10,480 bases of DNA, taken from NCBI GenBank assembly GCA_002392545.1, contig DGHF01000214.1, forward strand, positions 1 through 10,480, read 5' to 3'. The stretch comes from Ruminococcus sp. UBA3855. Lineage in GTDB: Bacteria > Bacillota > Clostridia > Oscillospirales > Ruminococcaceae. Every line of letters begins with the position of its first letter. Position 1 is the stretch's first letter. Of this stretch, positions 1 through 7,793 are shown piece after piece. Under the pieces are notes generated by a model. The model had not been told where the DNA came from, did no database searches, and worked only from the letters and a program-made list of their open reading frames with translations. A program made the position numbers and the translations under genes.

Positions 1-1073
1 AGCGGTTCAGATGCATATGCACCAAGGAACACAGAACCGGCATTATCCAGACAGCCGATATATTCCAGCGGATTTTCCATCAAAACTTCCAAGTGTTCAG
101 GAGCGATTGCATTCGCCAGCTCAATAGCCTGTTGCTTGTCACGGGCGATAAGCATAGCGGCATAATTCGTCATAGACTTTTCGATAATTTCCTTTCTTTC
201 GAGGTAAGCCATCTGACGGATGATTTCTTTTTCTACCTTGTCGGGGAGTTCGGGGTCAGTTGTCACCAGAATAGAAGATGCAAGAACGTCATGTTCCGCC
301 TGACTCATCAAATCAGCGGCGACAAATTTCGGGTCTGCGGTTTTGTCCGCCATGACAAGCACTTCACTAGGACCTGCAATCATATCAATATCGACAACCC
401 CATACAGCAACTTTTTCGCCGTTGCAACAAAGATATTTCCAGGGCCAACAATTTTGTCAACCTTCGGAATTTCTTCTGTCCCGTAGGCAAGGGCAGCAAT
501 TGCCTGCGCACCACCAGAAAGGAAAATTCTGTCAACTCCGCAAATGGCAGCAGCTACTAAAATGTCCTTGTTGGGCGTTCCGTCTTTGCAGGGAGGAGTT
601 ACCATGATAATTTCCTTGACCCCTGCAATTTTCGCCGGAATTGCATTCATGAGGACACTGGACGGATACGCTGCTGTTCCCCCCGGAACGTACAAACCGA
701 CACGCTCCAGACCTCTCACACGCTGACCCAGAATCACGCCATTTGCTTTGGCATTGGTAAAGCCCTGCGATTTCTGGCGATTGTGGAAGTCTGCAATATT
801 CTCCTGTGCATTTAAGAGGGCATTCACGAAATCTTGGTCAGCCTCTGTGAGGGCATCGTTGATGACTTCACGAGGAACTTCGTAATATTGAGGTAAATTG
901 CCGTCAAATTTCTTAGTATAATTCTTGACAGCTTCGTCACCGCCTTCACGGACGGTTTCAATAATTTCAGTAACGATTTGAGTAACTTTCTTATCAGTTT
1001 CACCGGTTCTTTTTTCGAGGTCTTTCAGAAATTTATATTCTTTCTGACCGTCACAAACAATTTTTTTAATCAT
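1..1073 (-). CDS. hisD: Histidinol dehydrogenase HisD (3' end cut by window edge)
   Basis: HisD is a cytoplasmic zinc enzyme that oxidises L-histidinol twice with NAD+, through histidinal, to L-histidine: the last two steps of histidine synthesis. Reading the minus strand from ATG at 1073 gives 357 uninterrupted codons (MIKKIVCDGQ...) before the window ends; the family is usually about 430 residues, so roughly 70 are missing. Visible signatures are the glycine-rich GGTAAYPSSVLMNAIPAKIAG at about 131-151, KIVGPGN at about 207-213, SQAEHD at 257-262 (Q258 and H261 match two zinc ligands), and APEH at 324-327 (the catalytic Glu-His pair). The other two zinc ligands of the family lie beyond the edge. 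The start overlaps the end of hisG by 8 nt and has a strong GGAGG at 1083-1087, so translational coupling is likely. No frameshift or missing residue is seen in the part present. Identification is firm. Confidence 0.97.
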   Translation of the reverse strand, partial: MIKKIVCDGQKEYKFLKDLEKRTGETDKKVTQIVTEIIETVREGGDEAVKNYTKKFDGNLPQYYEVPREVINDALTEADQDFVNALLNAQENIADFHNRQKSQGFTNAKANGVILGQRVRGLERVGLYVPGGTAAYPSSVLMNAIPAKIAGVKEIIMVTPPCKDGTPNKDILVAAAICGVDRIFLSGGAQAIAALAYGTEEIPKVDKIVGPGNIFVATAKKLLYGVVDIDMIAGPSEVLVMADKTADPKFVAADLMSQAEHDVLASSILVTTDPELPDKVEKEIIRQMAYLERKEIIEKSMTNYAAMLIARDKQQAIELANAIAPEHLEVLMENPLEYIGCLDNAGSVFLGAYASEP

Positions 1074-1701
1074 TGATATAATCCTCCACTTTCTTCACAA
1101 ATGCTTCGATTTCCTGCTGACGTAATTTCAGACTGACTGTATTCACGATAAGACGAGCGGAAACCTGTGCAACATCTTCCACGACAGCAAGACCATTTTC
1201 TTTCAAAGTTGTACCAGTTTCCACAATATCGACAATGCCATCAGCTAAACCCAACAGGGGCGCAAGTTCGACAGAACCCTCAATCTTGACAATGTCTACA
1301 TCCATGCCCTTATTTTCGAAAAATGCACGGGTGACATTCGGGTATTTTGATGCAATTGTCTTGACACCGAACCCATCATAGAAAGGATAATCTTTTTTAG
1401 TTGCAAGGGCAAATTTACACTTGCCAAAACCCAAATTGACGAGTTCGAACAATTTCCCATTCATTTCCATGAGGGTATCTTTTCCGACAACACCCATATC
1501 ACATACACCATGTTCCACATAGGTGATAACATCCGCAGCCTTAGCAAGAACAACTTCCATATGTGCATCAGGCACAGGCAAAATCAATTTTCTGCCTTTT
1601 TCATGGACGGCGGTGCAGTCATAGCCTAAGCCCTCCAGAAGTTGCACGGTGTCTTTTTCCAATCTGCCCTTTGTGAGGGCAATTCTAAGCGGTTTATCCA
1701 T
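1066..1701 (-). CDS. hisG: ATP phosphoribosyltransferase catalytic subunit, short form (HisG)
   Basis: HisG condenses ATP with PRPP to give phosphoribosyl-ATP, the first committed and usually feedback-inhibited step of histidine synthesis. At 211 residues it is the short form, which lacks the C-terminal ACT-like regulatory domain of the roughly 300-residue long form; in this family the short form depends on HisZ for activity and histidine control, and hisZ lies directly upstream. The protein opens with LRIALTKGRLEKD (5-17), typical of the family, has GVCDMGVVGKDTL (65-77), and carries the PRPP-binding stretch DGIVDIVETGTTL at 154-166. The start overlaps the last 8 nt of hisZ and is preceded by AAGGAGG at 1711-1717, about 9 nt from the ATG. 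The stop overlaps hisD. The expected partner is the HisZ encoded here, forming a hetero-oligomer; that is known for the family and inferred here. Confidence 0.97.
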   Translation of the reverse strand: MDKPLRIALTKGRLEKDTVQLLEGLGYDCTAVHEKGRKLILPVPDAHMEVVLAKAADVITYVEHGVCDMGVVGKDTLMEMNGKLFELVNLGFGKCKFALATKKDYPFYDGFGVKTIASKYPNVTRAFFENKGMDVDIVKIEGSVELAPLLGLADGIVDIVETGTTLKENGLAVVEDVAQVSARLIVNTVSLKLRQQEIEAFVKKVEDYIND

Positions 1702-2911
1702 TGACAGTAACCTCCTTTTCGCTGTCCTTGCTGATGAGAATCATTTTCCTGATACCTCTGTCTTGCGCATACTGTTCGGCATTTTCGGAATCAAGGAAAT
1801 GTTCCACACAAAGACCTTTTTCACGGAGCAATTCAGCGGTCTTGACAGCCTGTACTTCACAGCCATTTTCAGCGACAATCAGCACGTCTGCCGGAGTCTG
1901 GACAGGAGTATATTTCTTTCCAATCACATTTGCAACAGCATCCACATTGACAGCCATTCCGACTGCCGGAACATCATACCCGAATTCGTCAAGGAGTTTG
2001 TCATAGCGACCGCCGGAAATGACTTCTTCTCCGTAGCCTTCCAGATAGCCTTTAATTACAAGCCCTGTATAATAATCTGTCTTGTTGACCAGACCCAAAT
2101 CAACAGTCACTTTGCCTTCCGTATTGATAGCACAAACTGTATGATATAATGCTTTCATGTTGTCAAGGATTTCCTGAATGCGTTCATCCTGAAAGACATT
2201 CGAAGCACGTTCGAAAACCTCTTCCCCTCCGAACAGGGTTGGCAGTTTCCGCAGGGAACGAGTAATTTTATTATCGCCCAATGTATCAAGAAAATCATTC
2301 AAAGCAGGGTAATTTTTAGATTCAATCAGGCTGTGAATTTCCTCTTTCTGTGCAGGGGTTGCATTGAGTTTATGCATGAGTTCACGGAAAATACGAATAT
2401 CTCCCAATTCAAGGGAATAATTTACTTTCAGATTCATAGGCGCATTCTGTACAACGGTTGTCAGGACAGAGAATGCCACAGAAATAACCTCAATATCTGC
2501 CATTCTGGAATTAGAACCAATCAATTCAATACCAGTTTGATTGATTTCAGTACTCTTTCCCTTCAAAGACGGTGCAAAATGGTAAACAGGCTGAGTATAG
2601 TACAATCTCAACGGCAATTTGGCATCTTTGAGACGAGTTGCCACCACTCTTGCAATGGGGGTTGTGGAATCGGGACGGACAGCAATTAACCGCCCCTTAT
2701 TGTCAGTCAGCTTGCATAATTCTTCCTGAGAAAAATAGCCGGAATTGATTCTGAAAACATCCAGAAATTCCAATGCCGGAGTAATCACTCTGGTATAGCC
2801 CATGGACTTGAAAATTTCTCTGGTTCGGGTTTCTACGATACGTTTGAGAGCGCATTCTTCAAAGAGAAAATCTCTCGTGCCCTCTGGGGTAATTAAATCA
2901 TATCTTCGCAT
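1694..2911 (-). CDS. hisZ: ATP phosphoribosyltransferase regulatory subunit HisZ (HisRS paralogue)
   Basis: HisZ is a catalytically inactive relative of histidyl-tRNA synthetase that binds short HisG, activates it and mediates histidine feedback. The 405-residue protein has the class II synthetase fold: TPEGTRDFL (8-16), motif-2-like region RLYYTQPVYHF (102-112), and a motif-3 area with GGRYDKLLDEFG (300-311). It departs from true HisRS where catalysis needs it: motif 2 has QPVY where HisRS has its arginine, and the HisRS signature RGLDYY reads NKTDYY (276-281), so the catalytic arginine is replaced by Asn. About 340-405 resembles the start of the HisRS anticodon-binding domain but is short, so the protein is a little longer than minimal HisZ. 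Immediate overlap with hisG supports HisZ over HisRS. The start ATG has a moderate GTGAGG about 8 nt upstream. It is the first gene of the his operon, with its own promoter. Automatic pipelines might mislabel it as hisS. Confidence 0.93.
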   Translation of the reverse strand: MRRYDLITPEGTRDFLFEECALKRIVETRTREIFKSMGYTRVITPALEFLDVFRINSGYFSQEELCKLTDNKGRLIAVRPDSTTPIARVVATRLKDAKLPLRLYYTQPVYHFAPSLKGKSTEINQTGIELIGSNSRMADIEVISVAFSVLTTVVQNAPMNLKVNYSLELGDIRIFRELMHKLNATPAQKEEIHSLIESKNYPALNDFLDTLGDNKITRSLRKLPTLFGGEEVFERASNVFQDERIQEILDNMKALYHTVCAINTEGKVTVDLGLVNKTDYYTGLVIKGYLEGYGEEVISGGRYDKLLDEFGYDVPAVGMAVNVDAVANVIGKKYTPVQTPADVLIVAENGCEVQAVKTAELLREKGLCVEHFLDSENAEQYAQDRGIRKMILISKDSEKEVTVNG

Positions 2912-2943
2912 TTTAATACCTCACTTTGTTTCAATCTGGTTCA

Positions 2944-2981
2944 TGCACTTTAGTGCACTACTACATTATCATGTTATCATG
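2944..2981 (-). promoter_or_regulatory. Candidate operator repeats in the hisZ leader
   Basis: Just downstream of the promoter -10 box are two adjacent identical octamers, TTATCATG on the plus strand, at 2966-2973 and 2974-2981. A near copy, TTATCATC, lies in the -35/-10 spacer at 3000-3007. Farther into the leader are overlapping dyads: the perfect 10-bp palindrome TAGTGCACTA at 2951-2960, and TGCACT-TT-AGTGCA at 2944-2957. The octamers cover the expected transcription start and the dyads lie about 25-35 nt into the leader, so a repressor bound here could block initiation or early elongation. TrpR-family HisR/YerC proteins are known regulators of his genes in Gram-positive bacteria; assigning these repeats to such a protein is only a guess. 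The leader, roughly 70 nt, is too short for a T-box riboswitch. Confidence 0.45.
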
Positions 2982-2986
2982 GTAAT

Positions 2987-3015
2987 ATCATAACATATTT
3001 TATCATCTTTGTCAA
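2987..3015 (-). promoter_or_regulatory. Sigma-A type promoter of the hisZGD operon
   Basis: On the minus strand, TTGACA (3015-3010) matches the -35 consensus exactly. It is followed by a 17-nt spacer and TATGAT (2992-2987), one base from the TATAAT consensus. The surrounding DNA is AT-rich. Transcription should begin near 2980, giving a leader of about 70 nt before the hisZ ATG. It is the best housekeeping promoter I see in the intergenic sequences of the window, and its position between polC and hisZ means that the his genes need not depend on read-through from polC. The start site is predicted, not measured. Confidence 0.85.
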
Positions 3016-3035
3016 GACAGCATCAGAATTTTGGA

Positions 3036-3070
3036 GGAGCTGTCATAATATTCCACAAATCAACAGCTCC
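3036..3070 (-). other. Hairpin in the polC-hisZ intergenic region
   Basis: GGAGCTGT and ACAGCTCC (3063-3070 and 3036-3043) form a perfect 8-bp stem around a 19-nt loop, starting 11 nt after the polC stop codon. It is where a polC terminator would be expected, but no T-run follows on either strand, so it is not a canonical intrinsic terminator. A second small dyad, TGACAT/ATGTCA (3074-3079 and 3089-3094), straddles the polC stop. The 3' arm of the main stem can instead pair with bases at 3016-3021 next to the his -35 box. Possible roles are RNA 3'-end protection, factor-dependent termination, or none. Confidence 0.5.
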
Positions 3071-3080
3071 CCTTGACATA

Positions 3081-6000
3081 TCAAAATAATGTCATCTGAG
3101 ATGTTTCCGGAAGACTGCCAAATGCTGACAAATCTTTCAGCATCTGAATGACAGTCTTTGACGCTCCGCTCATCTCCTGAAATTCTTCAATCGACATGAA
3201 ACCGCCCTTTTGTGCAGCTTCATAAACGCCATTCGCAGCCGCTTCCCCGACACCGCTCAATGCTGAAAACGGGATTCTGATTCTTCGTTTACCGTCCTCA
3301 CATTCTTCAATCAGATATTTGTAAGCATGAGATTTGAATAAATCAATCGGCAAAAATTCAAACCCTCTTGAAAGCATTTCATTGACAATCATCAAAATAT
3401 CAAGCAAGTCATTTTCCTTTTTAGAACGTTCATTGCCTTTCATGCGCAGTTCGTCAATTTTGGCACGAACAGCCTCCGTACCTTTGACAGCTAATTCCAC
3501 ATCAAAATCATCACCACGAACCGTGAAATAGGTGGAATAATATTCCAACGGCATATGCAGTTTAAACCATCCCAATTTCATGGCGGCGATAACATAGGCA
3601 GCAGCATGGGCTTTCGGGAACATATATTTGATTTTGAGACAGCTTTCAATATACCATTCCGGAACATTATGGTCTCTCAGCATCTGCACCAATTCCGGAG
3701 TGAACATTTTCGGGGCTTTTCCCTTTCTGGTAAACTCCATAATCTGGAAAGCCATTTTCGGCTCGACACCCTTGTATAGTAAGTACGTCATAATACTGTC
3801 ACGAGTTCCAATCACTTCCGAAATGGTACATACTTCATTGTCAATCAAATCTTTGGCATTGCCAAGCCATACATCCGTACCGTGAGACAATCCCGAAATC
3901 TGGAGAAAATCGGAAAATTTCGTTGGTTTCGCATCCAATAACATCTGAATGGTAAACCCTGTACCCATTTCGGGAATACCAAGGCTTCCGGTTTTACAAT
4001 AAATATCTTGTTCTGTTACCCCCAACACGGAACAATCTGTACACATTTTAATCACATCGGGGTCATAGCCGGAAACGTCCTTGATTTTGAGACCTGTCAA
4101 ATCTTCCAAGTGCTTGTACAAAGTCGGCACGACGTGCCCTAATTCATCCAGTTTCAGAATGGTGTCATGAATCGAATGAAAGTCGAAATGTGTGGTAATC
4201 ATATCGGAGCTGACAGAATCCGCCGGATGCTGGACAGGGGTAAAATCATATACTTCATAATCTGACGGAACAACGACCATCCCCCCAGGATGCTGACCTG
4301 TTGTGCGCTTGATGCCAGTACAGCCAATAGAAAGCCGTTCAATTTCGGAATTATTGAGCTGAGTACCCTGCTCTTCCAGATATTTCTTGACGAAACCGAA
4401 AGCAGTTTTATCAGCGATTGTGCCGATAGTACCGGCTTTGAATACGTTGTCACGCCCGAATAATTCTTCTGTATAGCGGTGAGCACTGGACTGATATTCA
4501 CCGGAGAAATTCAAGTCAATGTCAGGGGCTTTGTCGCCGTCAAATCCAAGGAATGTTTCAAAAGGAATGTCGTGCCCGTCCTGTAAAAGACGAGTACCGC
4601 ATTTCGGGCAGTCTTTCGCCGGCATATCGAATCCCGAACCATATTGACCGTCTGTGATGAATTCGCTGTATTTGCAGTTCGGGCAGACATAATGCGGTAC
4701 AAGGGGATTAACTTCTGAAATTCCCGCCATACTCGCCACGAATGACGACCCGACAGAACCTCTTGACCCGACATGATAGCCGTGTTCCTCCGAATTGTAA
4801 ACAAGTTTTTGTGCAATCATGTATAATACAGAAAATCCGTGCTTGATGATGGAATCCAGTTCACGTTTCAAGCGTTTTTCCACAATTTCGGGCAACGGGT
4901 CACCATAAATTTCCCTTGCACGTTCATTGGTAATTCGTACCAAGTCTTCTTCTGCTCCGGCGATATTGGGAGTGAAAGTACCTTTTGGGATGGGAAACAC
5001 GTGTTCACAGGCATTTGCAACCCAAAGAGGATTATCAATGACAATTTCCTCCGCCTTTTTTTCGCCAAGATAAGCGAATTCTTTCAGCATTTCGTCCGTG
5101 GTGCGCAGGTACAAAGGCGGTTGGTTGTCCACGTCAGAAAAGCCCTGACCGGATGTCAGTATTTTCCGGTAAATGCCGTCTTTTTCGTCAAGGAAATGCA
5201 CGTCACAAGTGGCAACGACTGGAATATTTAATTTTTCACCTAATTCCACGATTTTCCGGTTATAATCCCGAAGAGCCTCTTCGTCTGGTGCAAGCCGTTC
5301 CCGAATCATAAATTCATTGTTGGCAATGGGCTGAACTTCCAGATAATCAAAGAATTTCGCAATTTCCTCAATTTCTTCCTCTGGTCGGCAGTCCTTGAGC
5401 GCAGTGAACAGCTCCCCAGCCTCACATGCAGACCCGAAAATCAAGCCGTCCCGATGCTCCATTAAGACCGATTTCGGTAACAATGGATGACGATAATAAT
5501 ATTTTAAATGCCCATAGGAAACCAGACGATATAAATTTTTCAAGCCTACCTGATTTCGCACCAAAATAATTTGATGATAGGATTTCAATTTCTTGATGTC
5601 GATGGGGTCAGTTTTCAAATTCAGGTCGTTGAGAGTCTGAACACCTTTTTCACGTGAAAGCCGTTCCACCAGTGCAATATAAATTTTCGCCAGCATTCCG
5701 GCATCTTCGCTCGCCCGATGGTGGTCGAATTTGCCTAATTTCAAGTGTTTTGCAATCAAATCCAGTTTATGCCTTCCGAGTTCGGGCAATACCGACTGTG
5801 CCAAAATGAGCGTATCAATCCAGCTGTAAGGGAAATCAATATGATGTCGCTTGATAACCTGATTTATTATAGAGGTATCAAATGTGGCATTATGCGCCGC
5901 CAAAACAGGTTTTTCACCACAGAATTCCATAAACTGTTTCAGGGCTTCTGCTTCTTTGGGGGCATCTCTGACCATTTCATCTGTAATTCCGGTCAGTTCG

Positions 6001-7439
6001 GTAATTTTGGCAGGAATATGCTTTTCGGGATTGACAAAGATATTAAAGCTGTCGACAATCTGCAAATTTTTCAGCTTGACTGCGCCGATTTCTGTCAAAC
6101 GGTCATGCTGATAACTTAACCCTGTTGTTTCCACGTCAAACACAATGATTTCATCCTGAATGCTTCGTGGCTCGTCGCCGTTTAAAATTTTAGGTAAATG
6201 AATATCATCCACCACATATGCTTCACAGCCATAAATCACCTTGAAACTGGGGTCTTTGATGGAGTTGACGGCATTCATGGCATCAGGGAAACCCTGCACC
6301 ACTCCATGGTCAGTGATAGCAATTGCCGGATGTCCCCAATCGTGTGCACGTTTTATCAGACTTCCCGCACTGGAAACAGCATCCATGGCGGACATATTCG
6401 TGTGGCAGTGTAATTCGACACGTTTCCTTTCAGCGGTATCTTTTCGGGGCTTGCGCTTGCGGATAACAATGGAATCCGGACGGAGTACCGGCTCATGTGC
6501 AAAAGAATCATCTTCAATTTTTCCGGAAACAACGATACTGACACCCTTTTTCAGTTCCTCCAGATGTAATGCATCCAGTTTCTTGACAGGTTCGAACAGC
6601 TTGACAAGAACCGAACCGGAAAAGTCTGTGATTTTATACGTGACAATTCGCCTGTCCCCTTTCACGTCTCTTGATTCAGTGGCGAAAATATCGCCATATA
6701 CAACGACTTTTTCCCCTCTTGTGGTCAATGCCTGAGGAATGGTTACAGGGTCTTCATTGATGGGTCTGCCTTTGATGAGAATTTCTCCCTCTTTGGTGAA
6801 ATTCATCATAGCAGATTCACCGGAGACAGTCTGCGGAGTATCAGGAACAACAATTGTTTCCTGTGGTCGTTCCGTGGGAACACTGGGATAAGAGGGCGGT
6901 ATATAATCGGGCGATATTTCCGGCGGTATTTCCTGAATAATGTGCTCTAATTCCTCATAGGAAACGTTGTTTCTTCCGTTCATGGTGACAGCAATAGTTT
7001 TTTCGAAATGTTTCTGTACGAAATCGGCGAATTTTTTGCAAAACTGAAATTTTTCCAGAATGGGCTGACCTGCGGTATACAAATCAATCGTGAGCTGATT
7101 TCCGTCAAGGTGATATTGTGCACGGTTCAGGAAACCGTTAATAATGGGAAGTTCACGCTTCATCATCTCCACCACAGTGGGAATGACGGAGGCTGTGAAA
7201 AGTTTCTCATCATAAAAGCATTCCAGCCGTAATTGAGGGACTTGCAGTGCAACCCCGACACTGTTTTCAAAATGAAAAATATCTTCTGTCGGCACGACTG
7301 ACGGAAACACCGCCTCGAATGTAATATGCTTGAAATAATTTTCATCATAAAAAATATTTCGGATGACACCTTGCTGAACAGATGCCGGAATATCTTCTGT
7401 ATACTGTTTCAGAAACTCCAGAAGTGTGGCATTTTCCAT
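3081..7439 (-). CDS. polC: DNA polymerase III alpha subunit, Gram-positive PolC type
   Basis: PolC is the replicative polymerase of low-GC Gram-positives, joining 5'-3' synthesis and 3'-5' proofreading in one chain. Its 1452 residues match the usual length (about 1430-1450). In order: an N-terminal domain (1-about 205, with a proline-rich linker at 172-202); an OB-fold (about 230-330); the first PHP part with HCHTNMSAMDA (344-354) and AITDHG (374-379); the inserted DEDDh exonuclease (about 430-595: D435/E437 in DVETTG, D521 in HNATFD, H574 and D579 in HRASED); the PHP remainder with TCDVHF (744-749); a polymerase core with SRGSVGSSF (892-900); a four-cysteine zinc site (C919, C922, C944, C947); and catalytic aspartates in PDIDLNFSG (D973, D975) and KLDELGH (D1098). 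The last five residues, QMTLF, fit the beta-clamp binding pentapeptide. All key residues are present. The ATG at 7439 follows AAAGGCGG (7447-7454) at reasonable spacing. Position after ispG is normal for Clostridia. Confidence 0.98.
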   Translation of the reverse strand: MENATLLEFLKQYTEDIPASVQQGVIRNIFYDENYFKHITFEAVFPSVVPTEDIFHFENSVGVALQVPQLRLECFYDEKLFTASVIPTVVEMMKRELPIINGFLNRAQYHLDGNQLTIDLYTAGQPILEKFQFCKKFADFVQKHFEKTIAVTMNGRNNVSYEELEHIIQEIPPEISPDYIPPSYPSVPTERPQETIVVPDTPQTVSGESAMMNFTKEGEILIKGRPINEDPVTIPQALTTRGEKVVVYGDIFATESRDVKGDRRIVTYKITDFSGSVLVKLFEPVKKLDALHLEELKKGVSIVVSGKIEDDSFAHEPVLRPDSIVIRKRKPRKDTAERKRVELHCHTNMSAMDAVSSAGSLIKRAHDWGHPAIAITDHGVVQGFPDAMNAVNSIKDPSFKVIYGCEAYVVDDIHLPKILNGDEPRSIQDEIIVFDVETTGLSYQHDRLTEIGAVKLKNLQIVDSFNIFVNPEKHIPAKITELTGITDEMVRDAPKEAEALKQFMEFCGEKPVLAAHNATFDTSIINQVIKRHHIDFPYSWIDTLILAQSVLPELGRHKLDLIAKHLKLGKFDHHRASEDAGMLAKIYIALVERLSREKGVQTLNDLNLKTDPIDIKKLKSYHQIILVRNQVGLKNLYRLVSYGHLKYYYRHPLLPKSVLMEHRDGLIFGSACEAGELFTALKDCRPEEEIEEIAKFFDYLEVQPIANNEFMIRERLAPDEEALRDYNRKIVELGEKLNIPVVATCDVHFLDEKDGIYRKILTSGQGFSDVDNQPPLYLRTTDEMLKEFAYLGEKKAEEIVIDNPLWVANACEHVFPIPKGTFTPNIAGAEEDLVRITNERAREIYGDPLPEIVEKRLKRELDSIIKHGFSVLYMIAQKLVYNSEEHGYHVGSRGSVGSSFVASMAGISEVNPLVPHYVCPNCKYSEFITDGQYGSGFDMPAKDCPKCGTRLLQDGHDIPFETFLGFDGDKAPDIDLNFSGEYQSSAHRYTEELFGRDNVFKAGTIGTIADKTAFGFVKKYLEEQGTQLNNSEIERLSIGCTGIKRTTGQHPGGMVVVPSDYEVYDFTPVQHPADSVSSDMITTHFDFHSIHDTILKLDELGHVVPTLYKHLEDLTGLKIKDVSGYDPDVIKMCTDCSVLGVTEQDIYCKTGSLGIPEMGTGFTIQMLLDAKPTKFSDFLQISGLSHGTDVWLGNAKDLIDNEVCTISEVIGTRDSIMTYLLYKGVEPKMAFQIMEFTRKGKAPKMFTPELVQMLRDHNVPEWYIESCLKIKYMFPKAHAAAYVIAAMKLGWFKLHMPLEYYSTYFTVRGDDFDVELAVKGTEAVRAKIDELRMKGNERSKKENDLLDILMIVNEMLSRGFEFLPIDLFKSHAYKYLIEECEDGKRRIRIPFSALSGVGEAAANGVYEAAQKGGFMSIEEFQEMSGASKTVIQMLKDLSAFGSLPETSQMTLF

Positions 7440-7471
7440 AGCGTTACCGCCTTTCTAAAAATTCGCTTTTC

Positions 7472-7499
7472 CCTGATAAATCAGGCTTTATTTTTTTTT
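7472..7499 (-). other. A9 tract plus palindrome at the end of the small membrane gene
   Basis: The last sense codons of the upstream small gene are three AAA codons, making nine consecutive A on the minus strand (7499-7491), directly followed by the TAA stop. Five nucleotides after the A run comes the palindrome CCTGATTTATCAGG (7485-7472), able to form a short stem with a 2-4 nt loop. On the plus strand the same bases look like a weak hairpin followed by T9, but there is no plus-strand gene to terminate. On the minus strand the arrangement resembles a slippery site with a downstream stem. It may equally be chance in an AT-rich junction. Confidence 0.4.
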
Positions 7500-7775
7500 G
7501 TCCATGAATAATTCCATTACAACCACCACAATGAAATAAATCAAAAAGGGAATGCTCCCCACATCAATGAAAAGTGGTAAAACAATCAGGAACGGCTTTT
7601 TCAGCCCAAACAGCCCCAGCATGGTAATCGCTCCGAATATCCCCCCCAGAAAGGGCGCAGGGGACGGAGTTTTTTCTTTCTTTATCCATGCATGATAGAC
7701 ATACAAATAATTGACCCCTGTAAAAAACAGGAACAGCCCCCCGAAAATGATTGTTCCGAAAATGGTATCTGCCAT
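7488..7775 (-). CDS. Small integral membrane protein of unknown function (95 aa)
   Basis: I do not recognise this protein. It is very hydrophobic, with three likely membrane-spanning stretches: about 5-28 (FGTIIFGGLFLFFTGVNYLY), about 42-58 (FLGGIFGAITMLGLFGL) and about 61-90 (a long run rich in I, V, L and F). A short positively charged loop (IKKEKTPSP, 31-39) follows the first span and the protein ends in MDKKK. By the positive-inside rule the loop and the C-terminus would both be cytoplasmic, which three spans cannot easily satisfy unless the last stretch is a single span or a re-entrant hairpin. No catalytic motif or signal peptidase site is seen. The ATG at 7775 lies only 18 nt after the ispG stop without a clear Shine-Dalgarno, so translation probably depends on ribosomes leaving ispG. 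An in-frame stop just upstream rules out a longer form. It is probably co-transcribed with ispG and polC. Confidence 0.82.
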   Translation of the reverse strand: MADTIFGTIIFGGLFLFFTGVNYLYVYHAWIKKEKTPSPAPFLGGIFGAITMLGLFGLKKPFLIVLPLFIDVGSIPFLIYFIVVVVMELFMDKKK

Positions 7776-7793
7776 GATGTCTTTACCAATTTT

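Noticed and set aside
1694..2911. Histidyl-tRNA synthetase (hisS)
   Set aside because: The catalytic arginine signature RGLDYY is NKTDYY and motif 2 lacks its arginine. Overlap with a short hisG identifies it as HisZ.
2912..3080. Histidine T-box riboswitch upstream of hisZ
   Set aside because: T-boxes need about 200 nt with a conserved T-box sequence and a terminator/antiterminator. The leader after the promoter is only about 70 nt and no such motif or T-run is present.
7472..7499. Intrinsic terminator on the plus strand (hairpin followed by T9)
   Set aside because: No plus-strand gene lies upstream, and the T run is the complement of lysine codons at the end of the minus-strand gene. The stem is only 5-6 bp with a very small loop.
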